Source: Angelakisella massiliensis
Lineage (GTDB): Bacteria; Bacillota; Clostridia; Oscillospirales; Ruminococcaceae
Reading direction: 5' to 3'
NCBI RefSeq assembly: GCF_900104675.1
Contig: NZ_LT629944.1
Location: forward strand, 788,217 to 827,832
Length of the DNA stretch: 39,616 bases
Shown piece after piece: positions 1 to 9,152 of the stretch. The stretch's first letter is position 1. Each line of letters opens with the position of its first letter. The position numbers and the translations under genes are program-made. The notes beneath the pieces were generated by a model. It saw nothing but the letters and a program-made list of their open reading frames with translations. It was not told the DNA's origin and did no database searches.

Positions 1-150
1 CCACGACCCGCGCCCACCGGGGCGCGAAACCGGGGGTATCGCCGCTGGTTTCATCAGGAACCAAGCGGCGTATCCAGGGGGTATTGGATACCCCCTGGAA
101 GCGTGTCGAACTTTTTCGACACGCTCAGAAGAGCCGCAAGGGCTCTTCTG
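1..150 (+). repeat. Structured intergenic repeat, family A, copy 1 (cut by window start)
   Basis: This copy shares long blocks with 10248-10435 (inverted) and the array at 22510-22930. It contains four hairpins in order: CGCGCCC/GGGCGCG near 9-26; CGCCGC..GCGGCG near 40-71; CCAGGGGGTAT/ATACCCCCTGG near 73-98; and GCGTGTCGAA/TTCGACACGC near 101-125. A fifth, copy-specific hairpin CAGAAGAGCC/GGCTCTTCTG (126-135/141-150) follows directly. The upstream AAAATCAGG palindrome present in other copies is outside the window. Short ORFs through it are frame artefacts. Confidence 0.8.
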
Positions 151-268
151 CCTTTATAAGCGTCGTAAATACGCTCCTTCACTGTTTTGAGGATTGCCCT
201 CACAAGTGGAAGGAGGGACGTTCTTCCGCCGTCCGGCTTTTCCCCAGCACAGTGCGCCGGCGAAAACC

Positions 269-1048
269 TCATGGCAAAAGCTGATCCATGATGAAGAACA
301 GCGCGTTTCCCTCATAGGTTTTCCCGCTTCTGGTTTCCACCTGGAAGGTAAATGACTGGAAAAACCGGACAAACACTGAACCAATCCCAAACAAAAACGC
401 ATAGATGGGAGCCACAGAAGTACCTATAAACAGGAAAGGAATGAGGGTATCCAAGAAAATGCCAAAGAGGTACACCACCAGGCTTCCCAGCCAGTTTTGG
501 GAAAACAATTGAGCCAAAAACAGATAAATGTTCCCCAGAACCAGGCCGATGATGGCATAGTCGACGGTCAGTGTCCAGTATTTGACCAGTTTGAGGGGCT
601 TGAGCCTGAGGACACAGAGAGCTGATACTAACAAAAACTCAAACAACACCAGCGCCCCGAAAAACTGATAGCTTTCATGCCATTCCACATAGTTATCAAA
701 TGTCATGGACGCCGCCCCCAGCACCTGATGTCCTTTGACGGAGGCCATAAAAAGATAGATGACCAAAAAGGGATAAAATGCCTTCATCACCATATTGGCA
801 AAAATGAAACTATCCGGCAGGTCCATATCATCCTCACTGTCGTTTTTGGTGCTGAATTGGTGAAAGGAGTGCATCATAAAAATGATCCCCAGCACGATCA
901 GCAAGATGGAACCGCCAACCTTCAGCGCCGTGGCATGCTCCGATGCGTCAACATATCTCATCACCGGCATTACAAGATTTCCCACCTGAGCGATTATGTC
1001 CCCTACAGTTTGTACCGTTTTTTCCACAAAAGCTTCAAAAGTGTCCAT
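269..1048 (-). CDS. Multi-pass membrane protein of unknown function
   Basis: The 259-residue protein is not recognised. It has about six hydrophobic stretches (around residues 42-62, 90-105, 127-148, 160-180, 188-208 and 212-232). The loop near residues 66-78 is acidic (NDSEDDMD), and the C-terminus is soluble-looking. The ATG is preceded by GGAGG with good spacing, so the start is firm. It stands alone: the next minus-strand gene upstream ends at 1414 behind a terminator. The C-terminal end lies next to a family A repeat. Nothing in the sequence points to a substrate or partner, so no function is proposed. Confidence 0.75.
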   Translation of the reverse strand: MDTFEAFVEKTVQTVGDIIAQVGNLVMPVMRYVDASEHATALKVGGSILLIVLGIIFMMHSFHQFSTKNDSEDDMDLPDSFIFANMVMKAFYPFLVIYLFMASVKGHQVLGAASMTFDNYVEWHESYQFFGALVLFEFLLVSALCVLRLKPLKLVKYWTLTVDYAIIGLVLGNIYLFLAQLFSQNWLGSLVVYLFGIFLDTLIPFLFIGTSVAPIYAFLFGIGSVFVRFFQSFTFQVETRSGKTYEGNALFFIMDQLLP

Positions 1049-1326
1049 GGCGTGCCTCCGAAAAATCCATATTTTTGAATTCAGTCACGGTTTTTCTATA
1101 TATTACTATATCACACCATTTTTTTCCATGCAAGATTTTTCGGGGTTCTCCTTCCCTCCAATGTGTCCTCTCCCGCTTCCTCCAAGGGACAATATGCGCA
1201 AAAACTTATCCTGCCGGGGCACTTCGCCACAGCTTTTCTCAGACGGCGGGGCTCATTCACAGTCCCCTAAGGTGGATTTTTACGGTGTCGCCTTTCTCGT
1301 TCCAGCCGGATTGGCGCAGCGGCCTT

Positions 1327-1379
1327 AACAAGAGCGCTCGCCCCAGGCTCATTCAAAGCCCGGAGCGAGCGCTCTTGTT
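1327..1379 (-). terminator. Terminator of the tct operon
   Basis: Perfect 15-bp inverted repeat, AACAAGAGCGCTCGC at 1327-1341 and its complement at 1365-1379, 34 bp beyond the stop of the LarA-like gene. The T-rich tail is short on the minus strand (TTGTTAAGG), so it may also work from the other side. Confidence 0.75.
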
Positions 1380-1413
1380 CAAAAATGAAAGTTTAAAGGA
1401 GAGCCATTATTTT

Positions 1414-2712
1414 TCAGGGCATCCGAAGAATGTTCCCCTGCTGGTCAAACTGGATATATTCCGGTTCGCTTTCCACCGTCAGACCCTCTACCCCCTGGAT
1501 TTCATCCAGATAGCTTTCAGACAGCCAGATGTATTCCAGTTCCAGGGTATTTTTCAGATAGATGACCCGGGGATGCTCCCGATCGATGCGATAGCAGCCT
1601 TTGACGCAGGTCTGCATCACCAGACGGTCATTCATCATCACAAGGGGGATGGACGCGTTGCGGTAGCAGGTGGTGGTCAAAGCGTTGGGATAGGTGGTAG
1701 CGGCATCCAGCTTGTCAAAGGCCCGCTTGCTGATGACGTCTGCCACACCGATGCCGTTGGCGTTGCCATGGCTTTCCTCGGAGATATCCAGCACGCCGAT
1801 CCGCTGCGCCTCCATTCTGCTGTGGAACAGCGGAGAGTAAAAACGCCCGGTAATGTTGGAATCCATACCGCCGCCGCAGTAGTTTTTGCCGATGCAGGCT
1901 ACGATCATGGCATCGCAGCTGTCCACCAGCACCCGGGGCATATAGGTGAAAGCCTTGGCCAGGTAGACCAGTTCCTCTTCCAGGATGTTTTCCGCCTTCA
2001 CTACATGGATCTCCGCCGTTTCATCATAGGCGTTTTCCAGCACACCCACAGCAAACAGCACCTTGGAATGCTCCAGAATCGCCTTGCCGAAAAGGTAGAT
2101 GTTTTTGGCCAGCGTTTCATCGCCGCCGGAGTGAAGGACTTCGGCGCCGTACTGTTTGCCCAGGCCCACGGCCATCATTTTGATCAGGCCGCTTTCATAC
2201 TTGCCCCGGAAACCGCTGTGGGGCTTGATACGGTTAAAGACAATGATGCCATCCGCTTCATAGGCGTACCGGTCCATATAGGAATCCACGCCTTCATCAT
2301 TTTTGCCGATGCAAACCGTCTCCATACTGCTGCGGATGGGACAGCCCACTGTCTCTTCTGTAATCCCCAGGGTTGCCAGCATATCCTTCTGCCCTTCCGC
2401 CGTAGCGCCTCCATGGCTGCCCATGGCGGGGATGAGGAAGGGGGACGCCCCCTGGGCCCGGACAAACTCCACGATACCCCGCAGAATCGTAACAGAATTG
2501 GCGATCATACGGGAACCTGCTGTAATAGCGATGGACATACCAGGTTTGATCCGGTCCGCCACTCCACCATTCTCCAGCTCTCCCCGAAGGATCTCAGGGA
2601 TACAGGCTACCTCCAGGGCCGGGCGGGGAAACACCTGACGGGCCCGGAACATCCTGGGCAGATAGGTACCGCTGACAATGGCATTGACGGTTTCCATATG
2701 CTCAAACTTCAT
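1414..2712 (-). CDS. LarA-like protein (lactate racemase N-terminal domain family)
   Basis: 432 residues. The N-terminal half matches what I know of the LarA_N (DUF2088) fold: ITAGSRMIANSVTILR at about 63-78, followed by the loop PAMGSHGGATAEGQ at about 95-108. A second conserved-looking block, KPHSGFRGKYESGLIKM, lies near 163-179. Family members include the nickel-pincer lactate racemase LarA and related racemases or epimerases of 2-hydroxy acids; no larB, larC or larE cofactor genes are in this window. It is the last gene of the tctCBA/GDPD operon, 16 bp after the GDPD gene, so its substrate is probably the acid imported by TctABC or a product of it. The family is a fairly safe call; the reaction is inference. 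Confidence 0.7.
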   Translation of the reverse strand: MKFEHMETVNAIVSGTYLPRMFRARQVFPRPALEVACIPEILRGELENGGVADRIKPGMSIAITAGSRMIANSVTILRGIVEFVRAQGASPFLIPAMGSHGGATAEGQKDMLATLGITEETVGCPIRSSMETVCIGKNDEGVDSYMDRYAYEADGIIVFNRIKPHSGFRGKYESGLIKMMAVGLGKQYGAEVLHSGGDETLAKNIYLFGKAILEHSKVLFAVGVLENAYDETAEIHVVKAENILEEELVYLAKAFTYMPRVLVDSCDAMIVACIGKNYCGGGMDSNITGRFYSPLFHSRMEAQRIGVLDISEESHGNANGIGVADVISKRAFDKLDAATTYPNALTTTCYRNASIPLVMMNDRLVMQTCVKGCYRIDREHPRVIYLKNTLELEYIWLSESYLDEIQGVEGLTVESEPEYIQFDQQGNILRMP

Positions 2713-2728
2713 TGGTATCTCCTCTCTG

Positions 2729-3445
2729 TCACTCCTTGTGACCCGTGCTTTCCAGGTACTCCGTCAGTACATCGGGGAAGTTGACCGTCATGCCCTCCAC
2801 CCCGTAGGAGCACATTTCCTTCATAATGTCGGCATTGTAGATGCCCCATGGCCGTACCGAGAAGCCCATGGCATGAAATTCTTCCACCGACTTTTGGGTC
2901 ACCAGCTCCGCCAGGGGACACAGTTCCTCGCCGCCGATGGCCCGGAGCTTTTCCACCGGCTCCTTCTCGTCCGGCTCATACAGATAACCCACACGGTAAT
3001 TGGGGTTGTAAGCTTTGGCGTTCTTGATGCTTTCGTAGTTGAAGGAGGTGAGAATGGTCTTCTCCCTCATGCCGAACCGCTCCAGCATATCAATGGTTTC
3101 TTTCTCCACATGATCCTGCTTGAGCTCGATGGCAAAGGTGAGGTCCCGGAAAGAAAAATATTTCAAGAAATCCTCCAGCGTCACAATGCAGTCCACCCGG
3201 TCACCGGCGGGATTGTGAACACGAAAGCGCAGCAGCTCTTCATAAGTATAATCCGTAATCAAGCCTGTGCCATCAGTGGCCCGGTCCAGCTCATCATCGT
3301 GGAACAGCACCAATACGCCATCCTTGGTTTTGTGAATATCTGTCTCAATTCCATTGGCGCCCATCCTCAGGCCAGCGTAAAAAGCGCTGAGGGTATTTTC
3401 GGGGAAATATTGACTTGCGCCTCTGTGTGCGTAATTAACAAACAC
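2729..3445 (-). CDS. Glycerophosphodiester phosphodiesterase family protein (UgpQ-like)
   Basis: The 238-residue protein is a cytoplasmic GDPD-type TIM barrel with no signal peptide. Catalytic and metal residues are visible: H7-R8 in HRGAS, PENT at 15-18, E34 and D36 in IETDIH, and H49 in the FHDD motif. The family hydrolyses glycerophosphodiesters to an alcohol and glycerol 3-phosphate. The full barrel length is present. It lies 35 bp after tctA and 16 bp before the LarA-like gene. Its place in a carboxylate uptake operon is unusual, and the true substrate may be another phosphodiester. The ATG sits in a plausible position, although no strong AGGAGG is seen before it. Confidence 0.88.
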   Translation of the reverse strand: MFVNYAHRGASQYFPENTLSAFYAGLRMGANGIETDIHKTKDGVLVLFHDDELDRATDGTGLITDYTYEELLRFRVHNPAGDRVDCIVTLEDFLKYFSFRDLTFAIELKQDHVEKETIDMLERFGMREKTILTSFNYESIKNAKAYNPNYRVGYLYEPDEKEPVEKLRAIGGEELCPLAELVTQKSVEEFHAMGFSVRPWGIYNADIMKEMCSYGVEGMTVNFPDVLTEYLESTGHKE

Positions 3446-3480
3446 GGAAACAACACCGTCCTTTATATTCTTTGATCAGG

Positions 3481-4971
3481 TTATTGGGCCTGTCTGGCCT
3501 TTCTGTAACGGCTGATGATGGTCCATACCAGAGCCAGGAAAGCCACAACCAGGAACACCATAGCGATGGGAGAGCCCAGCAAGCCGCCGATCAGGTCGCC
3601 TCTGGCATACTGGATGCCCCGGATAAGGTTGGATTCCATAATGCCGCCCAGCAGGAAGCCCAGCAGGAAGGGAGTGATGGGGAAACCGTACTTTTCCATC
3701 AGCATACCGATGGCGCCGAAAACGATAGCGCCCAGGATATCAAAAATCTGGCTGTTGGTGCCATAGGTACCCACCACGCACAGAGCCATGATTACCGGCA
3801 TCAGATAATACTTGGGGATGCTGAGGATGCGGACAAAGTACTTCATGCCGAACAGTTCGATGAGGAACATCATCACCGACGCCAGCAGCAGGGCGGTATA
3901 AACGCCGTAAACAAAAATCGCGTTGCTCTGGAACAGCAGGGGGCCAGGGGTGATGCCGGCGATGGTCAGTCCGCCCAACAGGATGGCGGTAGGACCGTCT
4001 CCGGGGATGCCCAGAGTGAGCAGGGGGATCATGGCGCCGCCGATGCAGGCGTTATTGGAGGCTTCGGAGGCCACGATGCCATCCACAATACCGGTGCCGA
4101 ATTTCTCCGGATGCTTGCTGCCCTGTTTGGCCACGGTATAGGCGATGACGTTGGAAGCGGAGCCGCCGATACCAGGGAGGATGCCGATGAACAGGCCCAC
4201 CAGACAGGACCGGAGGAAATTCCAGCCCTGGCCGGAAAGCTCCGACAGCTTGAAGCCCAGACCCTTGATTTTATAATTCTGCACGATCTCCACCTTTTGG
4301 GTGGTGGGGCGGATCATGGAAGCGGCCAGGATATCCGCCACCGCGAACAGACCGATGAGCAGCGGCAGGTCCTCAAAGCCCAGCTCCAGGGCCTGGATGC
4401 CGAAAGTGAAGCGGACGGCGCTGCCCACGGGAGCCACACCGATGAGGGCCACAAAGACCCCGAAGAAGGCGGAGGTGAAGCCCTTGAGGAGGGAGTCGGA
4501 GATAAGGGCGCTGAGGAGGACGATGGCGAACAGGCAGACGGCGAAAAACTCAAAGGGACCGAATTTCAGCGCCAGCCGGGCGATGGGGGCAGCCACGAAG
4601 ATGAGGATGATGACCGAAAAGAGGGTGCCCACCAGGGAGGAAAAAACTCCTATACCCAGGGCCTTGCCCGCCTGACCCTTCCGGGCCATGGGCACGCCGT
4701 CAAAGGTGGTGGCCACCGAGGAGGGGGTTCCGGGAATGTTCAGCAGGATGGCCGAGATCAGTCCGCCGGAGATGCCTCCGATGTACAGGGAAACCAGAAA
4801 CGCGATGCTCATAATCTGGGGCATCTTGAAGGTCAGCGGAAGGAATACCGCCACCGCCATGGTGGCCGAAAGACCGGGAATGGCGCCGAAAATGATGCCC
4901 ACCGTGGTGCCCAATAACATAAAGGCAATGGTGGCCGGCTCCAGGATACTGAGGATTCCATCTAGTACCAT
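3481..4971 (-). CDS. tctA: Tripartite tricarboxylate transporter, large permease TctA
   Basis: The 496-residue permease has the usual TctA length and about twelve membrane segments. Two typical conserved glycine-rich blocks are present: GIIFGAIPGLSATMAV near 25-40, and GILPGIGGSASNVIAY followed by EASNNACIGGAMIPLLTLGIPGD, near 258-325. TctA is the main transmembrane subunit of TTT systems, which import carboxylates with a periplasmic-type binding protein (TctC) and a small membrane subunit (TctB). The start is preceded by AAGGAGG. It lies 13 bp after tctB, in order C-B-A. Confidence 0.95.
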   Translation of the reverse strand: MVLDGILSILEPATIAFMLLGTTVGIIFGAIPGLSATMAVAVFLPLTFKMPQIMSIAFLVSLYIGGISGGLISAILLNIPGTPSSVATTFDGVPMARKGQAGKALGIGVFSSLVGTLFSVIILIFVAAPIARLALKFGPFEFFAVCLFAIVLLSALISDSLLKGFTSAFFGVFVALIGVAPVGSAVRFTFGIQALELGFEDLPLLIGLFAVADILAASMIRPTTQKVEIVQNYKIKGLGFKLSELSGQGWNFLRSCLVGLFIGILPGIGGSASNVIAYTVAKQGSKHPEKFGTGIVDGIVASEASNNACIGGAMIPLLTLGIPGDGPTAILLGGLTIAGITPGPLLFQSNAIFVYGVYTALLLASVMMFLIELFGMKYFVRILSIPKYYLMPVIMALCVVGTYGTNSQIFDILGAIVFGAIGMLMEKYGFPITPFLLGFLLGGIMESNLIRGIQYARGDLIGGLLGSPIAMVFLVVAFLALVWTIISRYRKARQAQ

Positions 4972-4984
4972 ATCGTTTCCTCCT

Positions 4985-5470
4985 TTATAGAATTCCGTCC
5001 AAAATACCGGCCGGCAGCGTCATGCTCAGGCCCTTGGCGAAAACGAAATAAATCAGCAGCGAGGAAGCCACACCCAGAATACCGGAAAAGAGAAAATTTC
5101 TTTTTTCCGGCGGCACCATAAACAGGGACTGGGCGAACACATACAGCGCTGTCATAATCACAAAACCCACCGGTTTAAGCAGCACCGTGTAGAGAATGAG
5201 CAAACCGAAGGCGACACAGAAGCGAATGGCCGGCACCGGGTCCCGTTTCTCTTTTTTCTGGACCGGTTCCTCCTTGGGGGCCCGCAGCGCCTGGATCAAA
5301 AAGCCAAAGGCGCAGCACAGCAGAATCACCGACACGATCTTGGGCATGAAGTCAGCGCCAAGACCCAGGTTTCCTCCAGCGGGGATCTGGAAGGAAGCGC
5401 CCAGAGCCACCCCGCCCAGGATGCCGATAATCACAAACATCATTAGATATTCTTTTCTGGAGTTCTTCAT
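4985..5470 (-). CDS. tctB: Tripartite tricarboxylate transporter, small permease TctB
   Basis: The 161-residue protein has four predicted membrane segments (around residues 9-29, 44-62, 84-105 and 128-152) joined by a charged loop at about 63-80 (EEPVQKKEKRD). The length and topology fit TctB, the small membrane subunit of TTT transporters. TctB sequences diverge widely, so the call rests mainly on topology and position between tctC and tctA. The ATG has AGGAGG upstream. It is 79 bp from the end of tctC, a gap that carries a short inverted sequence (GGCGCC.../...GGCGCC) that could slow transcription between the two. Confidence 0.9.
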   Translation of the reverse strand: MKNSRKEYLMMFVIIGILGGVALGASFQIPAGGNLGLGADFMPKIVSVILLCCAFGFLIQALRAPKEEPVQKKEKRDPVPAIRFCVAFGLLILYTVLLKPVGFVIMTALYVFAQSLFMVPPEKRNFLFSGILGVASSLLIYFVFAKGLSMTLPAGILDGIL

Positions 5471-5549
5471 GATGACCTCCTAAAATCTGTTTCAGGCGCC
5501 ACGATATGGCTTGTCGCGGCGCCTGAATGTTAAGAATCACTGAAAAGCA

Positions 5550-6533
5550 TCAGATGGTCCAGTTCCAGGTGGAGAATTCCTCCCACATATCCCGCATGAA
5601 AGCCTCGCCTTCCTCAGCGTTCATGTAAACGGGCGTCTGCTGATAGGCTTCATAGATTCTCTTCGCGTAATCCTCATCGTTGTTGATGATGTCCGCCACG
5701 GCGACGTTGAAAGCTTCAATGATGGCGGGATCGGTACCCTTGGGGAAGTTCATCTGATAATAGGCGGGGCAGCTGATATCGATGCCCATGTCGTTCTCAA
5801 TCTCGATGAGCTCTCCGGTGGCCAGATAATCCTTGGCGTTGCCTCTGGGCACGCTGACAAAGTCCACGTGGTCGCCCAGGATGGCGGTCATACGCTCGGC
5901 GGTACCGCCGGTGTCCACCAGGGTGATGCCAAAGCCGTTTTCCAGCATCCGCAGACCGGTGACCAGAACGGTGGTGCCGCTGGCGGCGCCGAAAATCAGC
6001 TCGCCGGGATGCTGCTCTGTGTAGGCTTTCAGCTCCGACAGCTTGCTGATGCCCAGGCTGGGACGGCACACCAGCACATCGCTTTCCACCGGGAACAGTC
6101 CCACAACAGCGCCGAAGCTCATGTCGTCATAGGTCAGGTCGGAAGCGCCAGCGAAATAGTTGATGATAAAGGCGGTATGGCAGAAGGAGATGTTATACCC
6201 GTCCGGCTCGGCGCTCAGGGCCTGGCGGACGCCGGTGGCGCCGGAGTTGCCCGCCACGTTCTGGACGATGAAGGTCTGGCCCAGCTTTTCGGTCAGCTTC
6301 TCCGCCAGCAGACGGGCGTTAAAGTCCGAGTCACCGCCGGCAGCATAGGGGACAGTAATCGTGACGGCTTTTTCCGGCCATTTGGTCTCTCCGGTACTCT
6401 CACTGGCCTCTGAAGCAGTGCTGGAGCCGGAAGCTGGAGCCGCGCTGGAGGATGAAGTGCTGGAACCACCGCAGCCTGTCATCAGCGATAACACCATAGC
6501 AAAGGTCAGAAGCAGCGTTGTTAGTTTTTTCAT
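5550..6533 (-). CDS. tctC: Tripartite tricarboxylate transporter substrate-binding lipoprotein TctC
   Basis: The 327-residue protein begins with a lipoprotein signal (KK at 2-3, a hydrophobic core, and LMTGC with the lipid-attached Cys at 21), then a Ser/Ala/Glu-rich linker to about residue 50. The mature domain starts with WPEKAVTITVPYAAGGDSD, typical of the Bug/TctC family whose members bind carboxylates such as citrate, glutarate or aromatic acids. It would be anchored outside the membrane and feed TctAB. It is the first operon gene, with GGAGGGG before the ATG and a strong promoter at 6603-6632. The substrate cannot be read from the sequence. Confidence 0.93.
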   Translation of the reverse strand: MKKLTTLLLTFAMVLSLMTGCGGSSTSSSSAAPASGSSTASEASESTGETKWPEKAVTITVPYAAGGDSDFNARLLAEKLTEKLGQTFIVQNVAGNSGATGVRQALSAEPDGYNISFCHTAFIINYFAGASDLTYDDMSFGAVVGLFPVESDVLVCRPSLGISKLSELKAYTEQHPGELIFGAASGTTVLVTGLRMLENGFGITLVDTGGTAERMTAILGDHVDFVSVPRGNAKDYLATGELIEIENDMGIDISCPAYYQMNFPKGTDPAIIEAFNVAVADIINNDEDYAKRIYEAYQQTPVYMNAEEGEAFMRDMWEEFSTWNWTI

Positions 6534-6602
6534 TTCTTCCCCTCCTAATATTGTGCATAAATTTTTTTCACTTTTTGCAGCAATTAAGTATTTGCTGACC
6601 TA

Positions 6603-6632
6603 ATTATAGGGACAATCATTGAAAAATGTCAA
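6603..6632 (-). promoter_or_regulatory. Sigma-A promoter of the tct operon
   Basis: On the minus strand TTGACA (6627-6632) and TATAAT (6603-6608) are both perfect and separated by 18 bp. Transcription would start near 6596, about 60 bp before tctC. Confidence 0.85.
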
Positions 6633-6651
6633 TAAAGCATTTATAATGGAA

Positions 6652-6669
6652 CATAAGTAAATACTTATG
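6652..6669. promoter_or_regulatory. Palindromic operator between tctC and the LysR gene
   Basis: CATAAGTA-AA-TACTTATG is a perfect inverted repeat with 8-bp arms. It contains the T-N11-A pattern typical of LysR sites. It is centred about 64 bp upstream of the predicted tct start and lies just before the ribosome binding site of the divergent lysR gene. That is where a LysR protein would both activate tct and repress itself. Confidence 0.75.
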
Positions 6670-6686
6670 GAAGGGAGCAGAATACC

Positions 6687-7607
6687 TTGCAGCTGAAAGC
6701 CATTGAGTACTTTATCGCCATTGTGGAAACCGGCAGCTTTACCAAAGCCGCGGAAAAACTGTTCATCAGCCAGCCAGCGTTGAGCCAGCAGATCAAAAAG
6801 CTGGAAGATGAGCTGGGAGCCAAGCTCTTTGACCGCAGCAAGCACTCCGCTGAACTGACGGAAGTGGGCCAGCTGTTTTTGCAGGAAGGCAAGCGGATGA
6901 TTCAGATTTATAATCAGCTGGTTCAGCGTATTTTTGAACTGGAACACCCCACGGAAGAAGTGGTCCGCTTCGGCATTTCTCCTTTTTACAGCCGCTATTA
7001 TTTGCCGCTGCTGCTGCCTCCTTTGATCAACAAATATCCCACCCTTCATTACGAGGTGACGGAAAACTACTCCGCTGTAATAGAAAAGGCTCTCATCGAC
7101 GGCAAGCTGGATTTCTGCATGGTACCTCTGCTTCCTAAAAATCCGCTGCTCATTTACGAACCTGTCTATCAGGAAAACATCCTGCTGGCGGTACCCAGGG
7201 ACAGTCCCATCAATCAGTTTGCTTTCTCGGCCAACGGCGTGGACTGCATCGATTTAAAAGTGGTCCGTGACCAGCCCTTTATCGCCCTCAAATCAGTCCA
7301 AAAGGTTTCCGAGTTCAGCCGCCAGCTCTGTGAACAGGCCGGTTTTTCTCCCACCATTATCTGCGAGACCATGAACTGGGACACCCTGAACCAGCTGGTT
7401 TCCACCGGCCTGGGGGTGGGATTCGTACCGGATCTGCTGATCAATCAGCTGGAGGAAAACATTCGTCCCCGTTACTATCACCTGCTGCCCAACGCCCAGA
7501 GAATCTATACCATTGCCTACCGCCAGGGAGACACCCTCTCCCGGTCCGCACGGGTGATGGTGGATGTGTTCCGGAAGGCTTTCAACAGCCTGTCTCTTCT
7601 TCAATAA
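6687..7607 (+). CDS. LysR-family transcriptional regulator, probable activator of the tct operon
   Basis: The 306-residue protein has an N-terminal winged HTH at about residues 1-60 (GSFTKAAEKLFISQPALSQQ near 17-36) and a periplasmic-binding-like effector domain from about residue 90. It starts at TTG; AAGGGAG lies 9 bp upstream and no better ATG exists. It is divergent from tctC with a perfect palindrome between them, the classic arrangement of a LysR regulator controlling its neighbour. The likely effector is the transported carboxylate or a derivative (inference). The length is standard for the family. Confidence 0.93.
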   Translation: MQLKAIEYFIAIVETGSFTKAAEKLFISQPALSQQIKKLEDELGAKLFDRSKHSAELTEVGQLFLQEGKRMIQIYNQLVQRIFELEHPTEEVVRFGISPFYSRYYLPLLLPPLINKYPTLHYEVTENYSAVIEKALIDGKLDFCMVPLLPKNPLLIYEPVYQENILLAVPRDSPINQFAFSANGVDCIDLKVVRDQPFIALKSVQKVSEFSRQLCEQAGFSPTIICETMNWDTLNQLVSTGLGVGFVPDLLINQLEENIRPRYYHLLPNAQRIYTIAYRQGDTLSRSARVMVDVFRKAFNSLSLLQ

Positions 7608-7965
7608 AGCCGCATTTTTGTTTTCAGACAAACAAGACAGGAACACCACCTGGAAGGGTAAAACGTATACCGGTCACCCCTTCCGTGCAAACTTCTTTTA
7701 TAGCAAAATGTTCATCAGCCGGTACTTTTTTAGCCTCTTGCCCTGTGTTATAATAAAATGCGCGATTCTGGTCGATGAAGCATCAGCAAAGATCTTTTGC
7801 CGGCCTGGAAAAACTTTTCCCTCCCGCTGTCGCTGCAGGAGGGGTTATATCGTTTCATGATCAGAACCTGTTTTCACAGGGACTTGACGCAGGCAGCCGT
7901 TCCTCTTCTCTGAGGATAACGCTGTCAATCTATCATCCTGCTGTAAGCGGAAAGGAAGGAACGCT
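7608..7965. other. Intergenic region upstream of the SEDS gene
   Basis: 358 bp without a convincing gene. A TATAAT lies at 7749-7754 but no good -35 box is found 16-18 bp before it. No terminator hairpin with a T-run is clear for the LysR gene. Confidence 0.4.
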
Positions 7966-9084
7966 ATGAAGATCACCGCGGCTGTGGGCAAGACCCTCCT
8001 GAGCAGTGACAAACTGCTGCTGACCCTGACCACGGCTCTCTCCACCCTCAGTGTGGTGCTGCTGTGCGGCCTGTACAGCGCGGGATTTTTGGACAGCTCC
8101 CGCACCGTGCAGGTGCAGGCCTTCGCTTCTCTGCTGGGGGTGATAGGGGCACTGATTATTTCCGCTTTTGACCCGGAAACCCTTGCCCGGCTGTGGCGGC
8201 TGTATCTTCCCCCTGCGGTACTGCTGATGATCTATACGCAATTCTTCGGAGTGGAGCGTCCCGGCTCCAACAACCGCAGCTGGCTGGATCTGGGGATCAC
8301 CACCGTGCAGCCATCAGAGTTCTTGAAAATCGCGGCCATTCTTTCCCTGGCATGGCACCTGAGCAAAGTGGAGGAGGATCTCAACCGTCCCCGGAACCTG
8401 ATCCCGGTGCTGGCCCATGCCGCCTTGCCGGTGCTGCTGGTGGTGATGCAGAAGGATGACGGTGTGGCGCTGATTATGGCGGCTATTGTGGCCTCCATGC
8501 TGTTTATGGCGGGGTTGAGCCGGAAGCTGATTCTGGCGGGAATCGCCTCCCTGGTGGCGTTGGTTCCGGTGGTCTGGTTCGGCGTGCTGTCGGATTTCCA
8601 GCGCAACCGCTTCCTGGTTGTGTGGAATCCCGAGCTGGACCCTTTGGGTATCGCTTACCAGCAGCTGCGGGGGCTGACGGCCATGGGCTCCGGTCAGATT
8701 TTCGGCAATGGCATCTTCAGTGAAAACCATGTTTATGTGCCGGAAAATTACAACGACTTTATCTTCACCTTTCTGGGAGAATCCCTGGGCTTTGTGGGAT
8801 GCTTCCTGGTGATTTTGGCCTTTGCCACCATCTGCGGACGGATCATTCACACCTCCGTTCTCAGCCGCAGCAGCGTGGGGAAATATATCTGTGTAGGGGT
8901 TTTTGCCATGATCGCCACCCAGACGGTGGTCAATATCAGCATGTGCCTGATGATCATGCCGGTCATTGGCGTTACGCTGCCGTTCCTCTCCGCCGGAGGC
9001 AGCTCGGTACTGGCCACTTACGCAGGCGTGGGATTGGTGCTGAGTGTCTACGCCGACAGCAATCGGAATATGTTTGCCAACTGA
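7966..9084 (+). CDS. SEDS-family protein (FtsW/RodA/SpoVE), putative peptidoglycan polymerase
   Basis: The 372-residue protein has about ten membrane segments. Family signatures are visible: RSWLDLG and QPSEFLKIA near 105-125, QKDDGVALI near 163-171, WNPELDP.GIAYQQ near 220-236, VPENYNDFIFTFLGESLGFVG near 262-282, and LPFLSAGGSS near 340-349. SEDS proteins polymerise lipid II into glycan strands together with a class B PBP during elongation, division or sporulation. No PBP gene is adjacent, so I cannot tell RodA from FtsW or SpoVE; the length is nearest RodA. AAGGAAGG precedes the ATG and a terminator follows the stop. Confidence 0.9.
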   Translation: MKITAAVGKTLLSSDKLLLTLTTALSTLSVVLLCGLYSAGFLDSSRTVQVQAFASLLGVIGALIISAFDPETLARLWRLYLPPAVLLMIYTQFFGVERPGSNNRSWLDLGITTVQPSEFLKIAAILSLAWHLSKVEEDLNRPRNLIPVLAHAALPVLLVVMQKDDGVALIMAAIVASMLFMAGLSRKLILAGIASLVALVPVVWFGVLSDFQRNRFLVVWNPELDPLGIAYQQLRGLTAMGSGQIFGNGIFSENHVYVPENYNDFIFTFLGESLGFVGCFLVILAFATICGRIIHTSVLSRSSVGKYICVGVFAMIATQTVVNISMCLMIMPVIGVTLPFLSAGGSSVLATYAGVGLVLSVYADSNRNMFAN

Positions 9085-9110
9085 CCCACCTGTATCTTTT
9101 TACTCCATAT

Positions 9111-9152
9111 AAAGAACCCGGTCCCTGTTTTTCCAGTGGCCGGGTTCTTTTT
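9111..9152 (+). terminator. Rho-independent terminator after the SEDS gene
   Basis: AAAGAACCCGG (9111-9121) pairs with CCGGGTTCTTT (9140-9150), followed by further T residues. It begins 26 bp after the stop codon. Confidence 0.9.

Noticed and set aside
943-2784. 613-residue plus-strand ORF
   Set aside because: It runs antisense to the LarA-like gene, whose strand has clear family motifs and a ribosome binding site. GC-rich codon bias creates such long shadows here.
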